A stretch of DNA of 64,000 bases from Sporosarcina sp. Marseille-Q4943 (lineage in GTDB: Bacteria; Bacillota; Bacilli; Bacillales_A; Planococcaceae), in assembly GCF_943736995.1 (NCBI RefSeq), contig NZ_OX031157.1, positions 1,523,001 to 1,587,000 of the forward strand. Reading direction: 5' to 3'. A program made the translations under genes and the position numbers. Positions 16,961 to 25,107 of the stretch are shown here, piece by piece. The notes below the pieces were generated by a model that saw only the letters and a program-made list of their open reading frames with translations, did not search any database and was not told the DNA's origin. Numbering within the stretch: position 1 is the first letter of the stretch; the number at the start of each line of letters is the position of its first letter.

Positions 16961-17341
16961 CTAATCATTCCGAAAGTCATACACATCTTTACGGACGTCC
17001 AACTCGACACCGTTGATTGACACAGTATGCTCGTCAATCCATCGAATGACCGCTTCACTTTCACGGTATCCCCAATAAATATTCTTCTTTTTATCTCTCT
17101 TTTTATGATAGACAACCTCACCGCGAATTGCGTCTGCCACTGTTGCTCCACTGCGGGAAACATACCCTTTTACCGTATAGTCACCGTCCGGAGAAATTTC
17201 TTCCGTTAGAAATTCTCCTTTCGGCAACTGTTGCATGCTGAAGAAAAAGTAATTAATTAAAAGGAGCAGCGCTCCTAAAACCCCTATAATGATGCCGAGT
17301 AGTAGTCCCGTCACTTTCCAAGCCCGTCTCATTCTATCCAC
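16961..17341 (-). CDS. DUF5412-like membrane-anchored protein
   Basis: A 126-residue protein with one N-terminal membrane segment (residues 10-33) and an extracytoplasmic beta-rich domain containing EEISPDGDYTVKGYVSRSGA and HTVSINGVELDVRKDVYDF, the pattern of DUF5412 proteins of Bacillales. The start is uncertain: GTG 17341 or ATG 17332, with no strong site at either. It begins immediately at the end of the PstS-like gene, so the two are coupled. Confidence 0.72.
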   Translation of the reverse strand: MDRMRRAWKVTGLLLGIIIGVLGALLLLINYFFFSMQQLPKGEFLTEEISPDGDYTVKGYVSRSGATVADAIRGEVVYHKKRDKKKNIYWGYRESEAVIRWIDEHTVSINGVELDVRKDVYDFRND

Positions 17342-18490
17342 TCATTTCCGAATTGGTACGTACCCCGTCTTCTTAATAATTTCCTGCCCTTCATCCGACA
17401 GAATCCACTCAATGAACGCTTCGACGTGCGGGTTGTCACTGCCCGCTGTTATGGCATAAAATTCATTCGTAATCGGATATTCGCCCGACCTAATCGTGTC
17501 TACAGTCGGTTCAACACCGTTCACGGCTAGCAGACGGATTTTATTGTTTTTCACCATTTGGGTCGAATAGTACTTGAATGTATAGCCAATTGCATTTTTA
17601 TGGTTTTTATAGTCGGACACTTGCCCAATGATCGTACCCATAAGTGATGCGATGTCCTCTGTCGGGGGATCCATGATCGGCTCATCTCCCATGAAACTTT
17701 GCAATGCCGTTTGGCTACCGCTATCTTCGGGACGTTGGAAAGCGCGGATTGGATCGTTCTTCCCGCCGACATCTTTCCAATTCGTAATGTCACCGGAATA
17801 AATCCCTTTGATTTCATCCTCCGTCAAGCTTGCAACTGGGTTCTTGGCGTTAACGAAAAAAACGAACGCTTCTTTACCGATCGGCGTCAACTTCAATTCC
17901 TTGCCAACGTTCTTCGCACTCTCTATTTGTGCCTTCGATGGCTCCAAAGCGAAAATGATATCCGCCCGTCCATTGATGAGGTTTGCATAAGCTGCTCCCG
18001 TCCGGCTCGACATTACTTCGCTGTTATAGGGATCGTACTCTTTTTCCGGATAAACAGCTTGTGCGAACGCCGCGTAAATTGGGTAAAGTGCAGTTGCTCC
18101 GTCGATCACCGGTAAATTATCCTCTATTTGCAAGAAAGCCGGCTCGTCTAGCGACACTGACTCCGTCTTCTCCGTGAATGGCTGGTATTCGAATAGATCA
18201 ACTTGGCCGTCACTAAGTACTGGTCTCGTCTTATCGTAGATTCCGGGAGCGGCATAGATTAGTGAAAGTGCGACTGCGGCTGATGTTCCGATAATGAAAA
18301 TCTTCTTGTATCGATACAATTCGAAGCGTGACATGAAGGCATAGGCTCCGATTGCAAGATATGCAGCTACAACGATTGGAATAAGGTATTTCATTCCTGT
18401 GAAATATGCAGTAAATGTCCCGATTGCAGCAAGCGGGAAAAGCAGCGCCATGATAAATAAAACAGACAGAACACCCCAAAATGTTTGCAA
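17342..18490 (-). CDS. Membrane-anchored PstS-like substrate-binding protein
   Basis: A 382-residue protein with an unusual layout: three N-terminal membrane helices (about residues 5-24, 35-54, 65-83), a linker, then a periplasmic-binding-protein domain of the PstS type (VIDGATALYPIYAAFAQAVY, SRTGAAYANLINGRADIIFA, AFQRPEDSGSQTALQSFMG). Classic PstS is a free lipoprotein. The domain retains the SGS-type phosphate-contact region. Start is TTG 18490, 7-8 bases after GGAGG. No permease or ATPase accompanies it; the true pst operon is at 27500-31365. A phosphate sensor or accessory binding protein is possible (inference). Confidence 0.78.
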   Translation of the reverse strand: MQTFWGVLSVLFIMALLFPLAAIGTFTAYFTGMKYLIPIVVAAYLAIGAYAFMSRFELYRYKKIFIIGTSAAVALSLIYAAPGIYDKTRPVLSDGQVDLFEYQPFTEKTESVSLDEPAFLQIEDNLPVIDGATALYPIYAAFAQAVYPEKEYDPYNSEVMSSRTGAAYANLINGRADIIFALEPSKAQIESAKNVGKELKLTPIGKEAFVFFVNAKNPVASLTEDEIKGIYSGDITNWKDVGGKNDPIRAFQRPEDSGSQTALQSFMGDEPIMDPPTEDIASLMGTIIGQVSDYKNHKNAIGYTFKYYSTQMVKNNKIRLLAVNGVEPTVDTIRSGEYPITNEFYAITAGSDNPHVEAFIEWILSDEGQEIIKKTGYVPIRK

Positions 18491-18543
18491 TCTACTCCCT
18501 CCTCGTAATCTCTCTTTCGTTCAGTATACATTATTTAGAAATT

Positions 18544-18579
18544 AAAAAAGGTGCCGAACAGAAAGAATCTGTCGGCACC
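18544..18579 (-). terminator. Terminator of the methyltransferase-ywbE operon
   Basis: Minus strand: GGTGCCGACAG, short loop, CTGTTCGGCACC, then six T residues. It separates ywbE from the PstS-like gene, whose TTG start lies 54 bases further along. Confidence 0.85.
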
Positions 18580-18614
18580 TGTTATTATGCAGTTCCTAAT
18601 TTGACTCCAAGCTC

Positions 18615-18675
18615 CTTTGGGCGCGGGGAGCCGCTTTGGACGCGGAAAACCCTACTTTGGACGCGATACCAAAAA
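18615..18675. repeat. Degenerate ~21-bp array, CTTTGGACGCG core (3 units)
   Basis: CTTTGGGCGCG at 18615, CTTTGGACGCG at 18634 and again at 18655: spacing 19 and 21 bases, each followed by a variable half. It lies between ywbE and its terminator, on untranslated RNA if ywbE is read through. Confidence 0.65.
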
Positions 18676-18686
18676 CCCCCTAGCTT

Positions 18687-18881
18687 TTATTCCAAAATAT
18701 CGCTCACCCGTCCGACTTGTCCATCCTCCAACCGCACTTTTATGCCATGCGGATGGAAGCTGGAGTTTGTCAATAAATCCTTAACGACACCTTCCGTCTT
18801 CACGCCTGTGCGCTGATCCTTTTTCAGGATGACTGCTACTTTCATTCCTGGCTTCACGTCACTTCGATTACGACCGTCCAT
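18687..18881 (-). CDS. ywbE: YwbE family protein
   Basis: A 64-residue protein matching B. subtilis YwbE in length and sequence (MDGRNRSDVKPGMKVAVILK start, RTGVKTEGVVKDLLTN, HPHGIKVRL, GQVGRV). The fold is a small beta-barrel of unknown function. Its ATG overlaps the stop of the methyltransferase gene as TAATG, so it is translationally coupled. A 21-bp repeat array follows its stop. Confidence 0.9.
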   Translation of the reverse strand: MDGRNRSDVKPGMKVAVILKKDQRTGVKTEGVVKDLLTNSSFHPHGIKVRLEDGQVGRVSDILE

Positions 18882-19492
18882 TAGTTCGCTTCCTCTCTCT
18901 TTTGAAAAATGCTTTGCACAACATGGGCCGTTCCCGTATGTAGCTGTCCTTCTTCGCGGTTCACTTCCCCGACGTGGAAGTGTTTAATGAAATATCCATC
19001 GAACTTTTGCAAAATGTCTGCTGGATCCATGAGCATCGCTGCATCGCGCGGACCGCCTGTACCATATCGGAGCTGCTCTTTCGTATATAATTCGCTAACA
19101 TAGAAGCCGCCGACTTTCAGCGCTTTCTGCACGCCCGCCATCGTCCGATTCATGACATCTTCGGGGAAATGGCCGAAAATGTGGACGATTGCATCCCACT
19201 GCTCTTCTTCCCATTCGACTTCCGCTAAATCGCGAAGCTCCGTCTTCACCGCAACCCCTTTTTCATTTGCCAATTGCTCTGTCTTGTCGAGCCCCGCCTG
19301 CGCATAATCCCAAGCAGTAACGTCATATCCAAGGGAAGCCAAGTAGACGGAATTCCGTCCCTCCCCTTCCGCGATGCAAAGCACCTTTCCTTTCGGCGGC
19401 AGCATGCGGGCAGCTTCCACGACAAACTGATTCGGTTCTTTTCCGTATATATACTCTTCTGTAGAAAATCGTTCATGCCAAAAATTCGTCAT
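18881..19492 (-). CDS. Class I SAM-dependent methyltransferase
   Basis: A 203-residue methyltransferase of the TehB/thiopurine-like group: motif I VLCIAEGEGRNSVYLASLG (E-G-E-G-R-N) near residue 38, the acidic motif II DVTAWDYAQAGL, and WDAIVHIFGHFP. These short enzymes often methylate small molecules or tellurite; substrate unknown. It heads a two-gene operon with ywbE. A purine-rich segment precedes the ATG. A 21-bp repeat array lies 85 bases upstream, in the gap to the divergent sigma factor gene. Confidence 0.85.
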   Translation of the reverse strand: MTNFWHERFSTEEYIYGKEPNQFVVEAARMLPPKGKVLCIAEGEGRNSVYLASLGYDVTAWDYAQAGLDKTEQLANEKGVAVKTELRDLAEVEWEEEQWDAIVHIFGHFPEDVMNRTMAGVQKALKVGGFYVSELYTKEQLRYGTGGPRDAAMLMDPADILQKFDGYFIKHFHVGEVNREEGQLHTGTAHVVQSIFQKREEAN

Positions 19493-19576
19493 CAGCTATC
19501 CGTCCCTTTCATGGCAATTTCCCTAAGTTTATCATATCGTGTCCTTTGTGTAGCCATCCACATACGGTGCTGATCG

Positions 19577-19642
19577 TTATCACCGACTCTCGGGAATTTA
19601 CCACCGACTTGACGGACTTTACCACCAACTCGCCCCGTTTTA
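19577..19642. repeat. 21-bp array, TTTACCACCGACT core (3 units)
   Basis: Three units begin near 19577, 19597 and 19618; the CACCGACT/CACCAACT core recurs exactly every 21 bases (19581, 19602, 19623), each followed by about 8-10 variable bases. It sits between divergent genes and carries the same core as the array at 27280. Confidence 0.75.
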
Positions 19643-19682
19643 CTTCATTTACAAAACAAAATCATACAAAAGTTCCTGAAAA

Positions 19683-19711
19683 TGAAATTTTCCTGTAAGT
19701 AAACCCGTTAT
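19683..19711 (+). promoter_or_regulatory. ECF-type promoter of the sigma factor gene
   Basis: TGAAAT (19683-19688), a 17-bp spacer and CGTTAT (19706-19711) match the ECF pattern TGAAAC-N16/17-CGTATA in 10 of 12 positions. It lies 55 bases before the sigma gene and suggests autoregulation. Confidence 0.6.
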
Positions 19712-19765
19712 ACTGAATGAAACACTAATCGACATGCGCATGTCCGTTTCAGTTAGGAGGTCACT

Positions 19766-20329
19766 ATGGAACACGAACAGCTATGGATCCAGCAAGTGTT
19801 GGCAGGCGACAAACAAGCCTATGCCCACATTATTAATAATTATAAAAACCAACTGTACGCAACCATTTTGCGGATGACAAAAAATCCGCAGGATGCCCAG
19901 GATCTTGTCCAGGATGCATTCATTAAAGTGTATCGCAACCTCGATAAATATGACGCTAGCGGTTCATTTTCCGGCTGGCTGTACCGAGTAGCCATCAATC
20001 ATTGCATGGATGAGTTCCGCAAAAAAAGAAATAAGACAATTCACGTAGAAATAGACGAGACGAAAGTGGTTAATCGTGAACATCCGGAAGTGGTCTTTTT
20101 AAAGAAAGAAAAGAGCCGGCAACTTGAACGGCTGATCGCCACGTTGCCCGAAGACGAACGGCTCATCATCCTTCTCCGTTATGTCAATGAAATCAGCTAC
20201 GAGGAAATTGGTGAAGTGATGGATGTCCCATTATCGACAGTCCGCAACAAACTGCATCGGGCGAAGATTAAAATGAGAGAAACGGTGAAACGTGAAGGAG
20301 GCTATTTTCATGAACTGTCCAACAGCTGA
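19766..20329 (+). CDS. ECF sigma factor (SigW-like group)
   Basis: A 187-residue sigma-70 family protein: region 2 (TKNPQDAQDLVQDAFIKVYR, FSGWLYRVAINHC) and region 4 (LLRYVNEISYEEIGEVMDVP, STVRNKLHRAK), with no region 1 or 3. It is not the SigW orthologue, which lies at 35803. The next gene, overlapping by 20 bases, is its anti-sigma factor. ATG 19766 follows AGGAGG. The promoter upstream looks ECF-dependent. Confidence 0.92.
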   Translation: MEHEQLWIQQVLAGDKQAYAHIINNYKNQLYATILRMTKNPQDAQDLVQDAFIKVYRNLDKYDASGSFSGWLYRVAINHCMDEFRKKRNKTIHVEIDETKVVNREHPEVVFLKKEKSRQLERLIATLPEDERLIILLRYVNEISYEEIGEVMDVPLSTVRNKLHRAKIKMRETVKREGGYFHELSNS

Positions 20330-21863
20330 TAAGCTATCGCAATTTGTAGATCAGTTGCTACCTAAACAGGAAACGGCTGAAATTGAAGCGCATGTACAGT
20401 CATGCACTTCCTGTGGAAAAGTTGTGAATGCATTTCAAAAGGAACAGCGCTTCATTGAAGAAACCTTGCAAACACCGACCTTGCCTGAAAATTTCACTGA
20501 TCTTGTATTGGATCAGTTAGAACCATATGGGAAATTGAAAAAACAACGCAAAACCGTTTGGAAACGAGTAGCACTTACTGCAGCGGGTGTTATTTTAGCG
20601 GTAAGCATCGGTGCAACCGTCAACCCTTCCTTTGCTCAATTTATCGGTGGACTGTTCTCTTCTGACAAAGTCGATAAAGGGCTTAATCTAGCTGCTGAGG
20701 CTGGGCTTACGCAAAAGGTTGATTTGCAAGTTGAAGATCAGGGACTGAAGTTTGTTGTAGAAGAAGTCATTGCCGATACTTCAAGGGTTTCACTCTCCTA
20801 CAAAGTACTAAATGAGAATGGAATTCCGCAAGATACTCGTTTGATAAATCCTGGCAATGAAATTACAGCCATCGATCAAAACGGCAACAAAGTAAATTGG
20901 TTAGGTACAAGTTGGTATAAAGATAGTGATTATGGTTACGTAGAGTTCAATCTTCACGATCAAGGCAATAAGATAGAAAAACTTATGATTCAATTCAGTC
21001 TTGTCGAACTGAATGGAGTAAAGGGCAATTGGCAGTTACAGGTCCCTGTCGATCTGACTGAAAATCGAAAGCTTACAAAATTGGTGGATATAAAGGATGC
21101 ATCCGCCGTCCATCACGGTGTGGAAATCAATTTGAAGAAACTGCAAATCGCCCCCTCTTCTTTTGGATTATTTTTCGAGACATCACTCACAGAAGAGGAA
21201 AAAACAAAGTATGAAAGGGCAATGCGCGAGTTTGAGGATAAGTTCGGCAAAGATAAAATGGATTCGCTTTTCCGTGGGAACACTTCAGGGATTTCCTACC
21301 ATATTAAAAATGCAGAGGACGAAGTGATTTATTCAACGAGGGACATGTTGCGTGGGACGGTCGAAGAGATGGATAAATTCGGCCACACCACTTGGACCCA
21401 TTTATACATCCCTAAGAATGAAGATCAACTGACCTTTGTATTGGATGGAGTCTATAAAAAAGAAGCTACAGACATTGCCTTGACAATCAAACCGAAAGAT
21501 CTTAATAAACATCCTGTGTCGTTAGACTATAAAGGAAATCAATTAACAGTCAAAAGGGTGATAAAGCCACAGTTCGGAGAAGAGAGATCTGTCATCATCA
21601 ATTTGGATGGTAGGATAAACTCACTCAACACAGACTTAGGTAGCTGGATAGCCGTAGACGACAAAGGAAATAGCTACACTGCCAATCTTAATGGCTCCCT
21701 CACTGAGGGTGAAAAGAGCAAATACGGCATCAAGGCAAGATTATCTCTGGAATTAGAAGGTTTGAAAGAAGTGCCCGATGAATTGACGCTATACCTTGTT
21801 TCGATGTCATTCTATTACCCTGTTGAAGAGGAATGGCAAGTTCCGTTGCTTGGCGAAAATTAA
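20310..21863 (+). CDS. Anti-sigma factor with DUF4179 and large extracytoplasmic region
   Basis: A 517-residue protein. The N-terminus has a zinc-binding anti-sigma domain with the H-x3-C-x2-C motif (EAHVQSCTSC), then a membrane segment near residues 86-107 (VALTAAGVILAVSIGATV) followed by a long outside domain of the DUF4179/DUF5643 type. It should hold the upstream ECF sigma factor inactive until an envelope signal triggers its cleavage. ATG 20310 has AAGGAGG 8 bases upstream; a GTG start 18 bases earlier is less likely. It overlaps the sigma gene. Confidence 0.85.
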   Translation: MNCPTADKLSQFVDQLLPKQETAEIEAHVQSCTSCGKVVNAFQKEQRFIEETLQTPTLPENFTDLVLDQLEPYGKLKKQRKTVWKRVALTAAGVILAVSIGATVNPSFAQFIGGLFSSDKVDKGLNLAAEAGLTQKVDLQVEDQGLKFVVEEVIADTSRVSLSYKVLNENGIPQDTRLINPGNEITAIDQNGNKVNWLGTSWYKDSDYGYVEFNLHDQGNKIEKLMIQFSLVELNGVKGNWQLQVPVDLTENRKLTKLVDIKDASAVHHGVEINLKKLQIAPSSFGLFFETSLTEEEKTKYERAMREFEDKFGKDKMDSLFRGNTSGISYHIKNAEDEVIYSTRDMLRGTVEEMDKFGHTTWTHLYIPKNEDQLTFVLDGVYKKEATDIALTIKPKDLNKHPVSLDYKGNQLTVKRVIKPQFGEERSVIINLDGRINSLNTDLGSWIAVDDKGNSYTANLNGSLTEGEKSKYGIKARLSLELEGLKEVPDELTLYLVSMSFYYPVEEEWQVPLLGEN

Positions 21864-21875
21864 ATAATATTTTAT

Positions 21876-21920
21876 AGGTCGCATTCACACTTATTCATGT
21901 AGTATGGATGCGGCCTTTTG
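21876..21920 (+). terminator. Terminator of the first ECF operon
   Basis: GGTCGCATTC and GGATGCGGCC form a 10-bp stem (one mismatch) around a ~19-base loop, followed by TTTTGT, 13 bases after the anti-sigma stop. Confidence 0.7.
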
Positions 21921-21991
21921 TAGTTTGAACAATTCGTATAGTATTTAATTTGTAGTGTTACATAGATTAATTGAAATCTTTTTTATATAAC

Positions 21992-22019
21992 CGTTACCGA
22001 TTATAAAAGATTGCGTCTA
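21992..22019 (+). promoter_or_regulatory. ECF-type promoter of the second sigma factor gene
   Basis: CGTTAC (21992-21997), 16-bp spacer, CGTCTA (22014-22019). CGTCTA is a typical ECF -10 element, and the -35 resembles TGTAAC in four of six bases. The sigma gene starts 26 bases downstream. Confidence 0.5.
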
Positions 22020-22044
22020 AGTAAGTAACAAGCGAGGTGACGAT

Positions 22045-22557
22045 ATGTCCAGTGAAGTGTGGTTCGATGAATATTATGATGCTGTCTACAGTTACATCCT
22101 TATGCTCGTGAAGGATTCCCATACAGCAGAGGACTTGTCCCAGGAGACATTTATGAAAGTGATTCGGAATGAACAGCAATTCAAGGGGGACTCCCTCGTC
22201 AAGACATGGATTTTCCGTATCGCCTACACGACGACAATGAGTTATTTCAGAAAGAAAAATCCAATTACGTATTTTCTTGATCTCCATACACATAGTTCCA
22301 AGCACGAACAATCCTCGGAAGACATTGTGCTCCTAAATTTACAGCAAAGACAGTTTTACGAAGCGCTCCGCCAACTGAAGCCAAGCTACCAAAACGTAAT
22401 CATCTTACGAAAGATTCAAGGATTCTCGACAAAAGAAACGTCAGTCATTCTTAATTGGTCAGAAGGAAAAGTGAAGATGAGTTTGTCGAGGGCGCTTGCT
22501 GCTTTCAAACAGGAATTAGAAAAAGGAGGGGTTACAAGTGAAACACTTATCCGATGA
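22045..22557 (+). CDS. ECF sigma factor (short)
   Basis: A 170-residue sigma-70 family protein with region 2 (DSHTAEDLSQETFMKVIRN, VKTWIFRIAYTTTMSYFRKK) and region 4 (VIILRKIQGFSTKETSVILN, EGKVKMSLSRAL). GCGAGGTG precedes ATG 22045. It is followed, with a 20-base overlap, by the gene for the membrane protein that carries the signal-peptidase-like domain, a likely regulatory partner. It is distinct from the factor at 19766. Confidence 0.9.
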   Translation: MSSEVWFDEYYDAVYSYILMLVKDSHTAEDLSQETFMKVIRNEQQFKGDSLVKTWIFRIAYTTTMSYFRKKNPITYFLDLHTHSSKHEQSSEDIVLLNLQQRQFYEALRQLKPSYQNVIILRKIQGFSTKETSVILNWSEGKVKMSLSRALAAFKQELEKGGVTSETLIR

Positions 22558-23698
22558 TCGCATAACGGAGGAATTGGAGAATCTTAGTCAGAAGTTTAAA
22601 CCATCACGCGCACAAAAAGATAGAGCTCATAGTATTATTTTTCAAGAGAACCACTATAGAAAAAAGGTTAGGATTCAAAAGTGGATACCGACTGTTGTTA
22701 CATTTATCCTTTTACTATCTATCATCTCTGGCGCCTTCTATCTAACTAACGATAACGTTTTGCAAAGTAACAATGACGTTACATCTGACTGGGATGGATT
22801 TTACGTACAGCAAACAAGCACAAATAGCAATACTCAATTCACTATTTATTTCCACAATGGAACGCTGATTATAGAAGATATAACTCCGTATTCTACATCT
22901 GGTGAGAATTTTAACGCAGAAAAATTCAAAAAGCATATTACAATCACTGATACGAAACTAATTCCTGGAAAATATAAAGAATACAGTGTAACGAAGAACG
23001 AAGATGCTTATACAATTGAAGTAAAAGGAGAGACAGAATTCACTTATACCCTAAACAAAGTTGCACCAAGAAAATATATAGGTGAAGACGGGATTGAATA
23101 TTCAACTAGTTTATATTTGGATTTTTCGGAAGTGATCACAGATGATATAACACCGGAACGTTTGGAAACCGCCCCACAAAATGAACATACATTTCTGATT
23201 GAATGGGGTTCCGATTCGATGGATAGAGGAAATCATGATTTCGAATCACATGAGCACGGGCAGCTTGTCGTTTCAACTGATTTCGACGAGCTTAAACGGG
23301 GGCAGGCTGTTTACTATCATATGCCGCCTTCTGTCATCGCCAAGAATGCCGCAGTTCCTGAAATGTATATCGGAAGAGTCGTCGGATTACCCGGTGAAAC
23401 AGTCGAAATTAATGGCGGCCAAGTGTATATTGACGGAAAGATGCTTGATACGTTTTATGGCAAAGCAACAAGGCGTGGCGCAGGCGAAGAAGAGTATTTT
23501 AATACGGTACCGAGCAGTGTATATAGGGATGAACAAGGGATAAGGGATTACTTCAATATGAACATGGCAGCCGTAACTGTTGAGGAAAATACGGTGTTCA
23601 TCCTCGTTGATCAATGGTGGCGAGGATACGATAGCCGTGAGTACGGTCCTTTGCCGGTTGGTGAGATAGAAGGAATCATTACCGGCATTGCGGATTGA
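22538..23698 (+). CDS. Anti-sigma-like membrane protein fused to a degenerate S26 signal-peptidase domain
   Basis: A 386-residue protein starting at GTG 22538, 8 bases after GGAGG. Residues 1-45 are cytoplasmic and charged, 49-69 form one membrane helix, and the rest is extracytoplasmic. From about residue 218 it follows the signal peptidase I fold: SDSM (Ser227), then RVVGLPGETVEINGGQVYID and DQWWRGYDSREYGPLP. In active enzymes a lysine precedes RV; here that residue is Gly279, so the Ser/Lys dyad is broken. By position it is the anti-sigma factor for the preceding gene. Family name unknown to me. Confidence 0.72.
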   Translation: MKHLSDDRITEELENLSQKFKPSRAQKDRAHSIIFQENHYRKKVRIQKWIPTVVTFILLLSIISGAFYLTNDNVLQSNNDVTSDWDGFYVQQTSTNSNTQFTIYFHNGTLIIEDITPYSTSGENFNAEKFKKHITITDTKLIPGKYKEYSVTKNEDAYTIEVKGETEFTYTLNKVAPRKYIGEDGIEYSTSLYLDFSEVITDDITPERLETAPQNEHTFLIEWGSDSMDRGNHDFESHEHGQLVVSTDFDELKRGQAVYYHMPPSVIAKNAAVPEMYIGRVVGLPGETVEINGGQVYIDGKMLDTFYGKATRRGAGEEEYFNTVPSSVYRDEQGIRDYFNMNMAAVTVEENTVFILVDQWWRGYDSREYGPLPVGEIEGIITGIAD

Positions 23699-23874
23699 TA
23701 TGATATAAGTAAAGGAATAAACATTGGGGGATGTTCAGGAAACTCTAATCCGTCAAGCTCCTGTTGGAATCAACCGTAATACCAAACGACAATTTATCAA
23801 AAACGTTTGAGGATAGAATTATGTTACTCCAGACATCTACTCAAGGTTAAATTAAGCTGTATTCATTGGATAAA

Positions 23875-23924
23875 TAAAAAATACAGAGCAGGATAGCTGA
23901 AGTGGCCTATCTGCTCTGTTTTGA
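23875..23924. terminator. Bidirectional terminator
   Basis: ACAGAGCAGGATAG (23882-23895) pairs with CTATCTGCTCTGT (23907-23919), one bulge, between poly-A and TTTTGATT. It separates the ECF operon from the convergent HAD gene. The ~180 bases before it (23699-23874) hold nothing I recognise. Confidence 0.75.
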
Positions 23925-23994
23925 TTAACCACTTTTTCTACCCAATCCTTCTATCTGCGGTTTCAGGCTTAGATCTACCATTTCGTTCACACTT

Positions 23995-24651
23995 CTAACT
24001 TTCCTTACGTATGATTTTCTTTAACTCAATTAAGTCGTCAATTACGACATCCGCCTGAGCAAGTTCGTCTTCTATTGCAAAATCGAAGTTGCAGCCAATA
24101 GCAAGTAAACCATTATCTCTCGCTGCGTGTATATCTGAAAGTCGATCACCTACTACCGCTCCGTTGGTAATACCATACTTTTGTACAATACTCCGAACTA
24201 AGTGCGATTTATTCATGGAGTCAATTTGCTCGATACTAAAAGTTTCTGTAACCCAACGATCCAAATGATAATAGCTCACGATAGCTTCGAGGTAATCAAT
24301 TAACCCATTGCTTGCTATGTAGATTGAGCAATTATTCTCTGTTAAATAAGTGAAGACTTCCTTTACATCAGGGTATAAAGCGCCGTTCCCATTTCTTATA
24401 TTTTCAAGTAACCTTTTAAGAAAATACGCATCCGTGAGTTCCCTTTCTTCCTTTGAATGATCGGGCATTAATGTTTCCCACACTATCGGCAAAGGCACCC
24501 CCATGATTTCACGATATTTCCCTATAGGTGTGGTGCTGTTCCATTTACCCATTGACCGTAAGTGTTCAAACGTATCATCGAGCGCTAATTCCAGGATTCT
24601 ATCTGTTTGAAAAAGTGTGCCGTCCATATCGAAAATAAAAGACTGTATCAT
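23995..24651 (-). CDS. HAD superfamily hydrolase
   Basis: A 218-residue protein with the four HAD motifs: FDMDGTLF (motif I nucleophile Asp), YIASNG (motif II), a lysine near MNKSHLV (motif III) and VVGDRLSDIHAA (motif IV). A helical cap follows motif I, as in phosphoglycolate phosphatase-like enzymes. Substrate unknown. ATG 24651 has AGGAGAG upstream; the longer in-frame start at 24669 has none. Same direction as the NIPSNAP gene upstream, gap about 35 bases. Confidence 0.88.
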   Translation of the reverse strand: MIQSFIFDMDGTLFQTDRILELALDDTFEHLRSMGKWNSTTPIGKYREIMGVPLPIVWETLMPDHSKEERELTDAYFLKRLLENIRNGNGALYPDVKEVFTYLTENNCSIYIASNGLIDYLEAIVSYYHLDRWVTETFSIEQIDSMNKSHLVRSIVQKYGITNGAVVGDRLSDIHAARDNGLLAIGCNFDFAIEDELAQADVVIDDLIELKKIIRKES

Positions 24652-24686
24652 ATCCACTCTCCTATACAATGTTTAGTTAGAGATCA

Positions 24687-25034
24687 CTATGCCCTCTCTT
24701 CTACAGTCGATGTTATTGCTTCATTTTTAACCTCTAAAATGTATTCCTTCCATACATAATCGCGTCCACCGTTCTTTGCGTACCAGTCTTTCACACGTTC
24801 TACGTGAGCTTGATCATTTCTTATCTTGGATTCGATGTTTACATAATCCTCATAACTGTCATATTCCCAAATAGCAAAGATCTCGACAGTTCCGTCATCA
24901 TTCTCCTTCATCCAACGACCAATTAACCGAGAACCGTATTTAAGCTGATTAGGCAAATTGGTTTTATTGAAGTGTTCATTAAAGTTCTCAACAAACTCTT
25001 TTTTCACAGTATAAAACTTTCTCCGATAAAACAT
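24687..25034 (-). CDS. NIPSNAP family protein
   Basis: A 115-residue single-domain protein with the ferredoxin-like alpha-beta layout of NIPSNAP: MFYRRKFYTVKKEFVENFNE, IGRWMKENDDGTVEIFAIWEYDSYEDY and the following helix. Bacterial members have no settled function. ATG 25034 has GGGGGG 5 bases upstream. It is probably co-transcribed with the HAD hydrolase gene downstream. Confidence 0.8.
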   Translation of the reverse strand: MFYRRKFYTVKKEFVENFNEHFNKTNLPNQLKYGSRLIGRWMKENDDGTVEIFAIWEYDSYEDYVNIESKIRNDQAHVERVKDWYAKNGGRDYVWKEYILEVKNEAITSTVEERA

Positions 25035-25052
25035 AGTATCCCCCCAATACTG

Positions 25053-25090
25053 AAAAGAAGATAACAGACGATCAACATCATGTTATCTTC
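25053..25090 (-). terminator. Terminator of the amidohydrolase gene
   Basis: Minus strand: GAAGATAACA, 14-base loop, TGTTATCTTC, then TTTTCAG; perfect 10-bp stem. Confidence 0.75.
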
Positions 25091-25107
25091 CTTCAGTAAT
25101 ATTTTTA

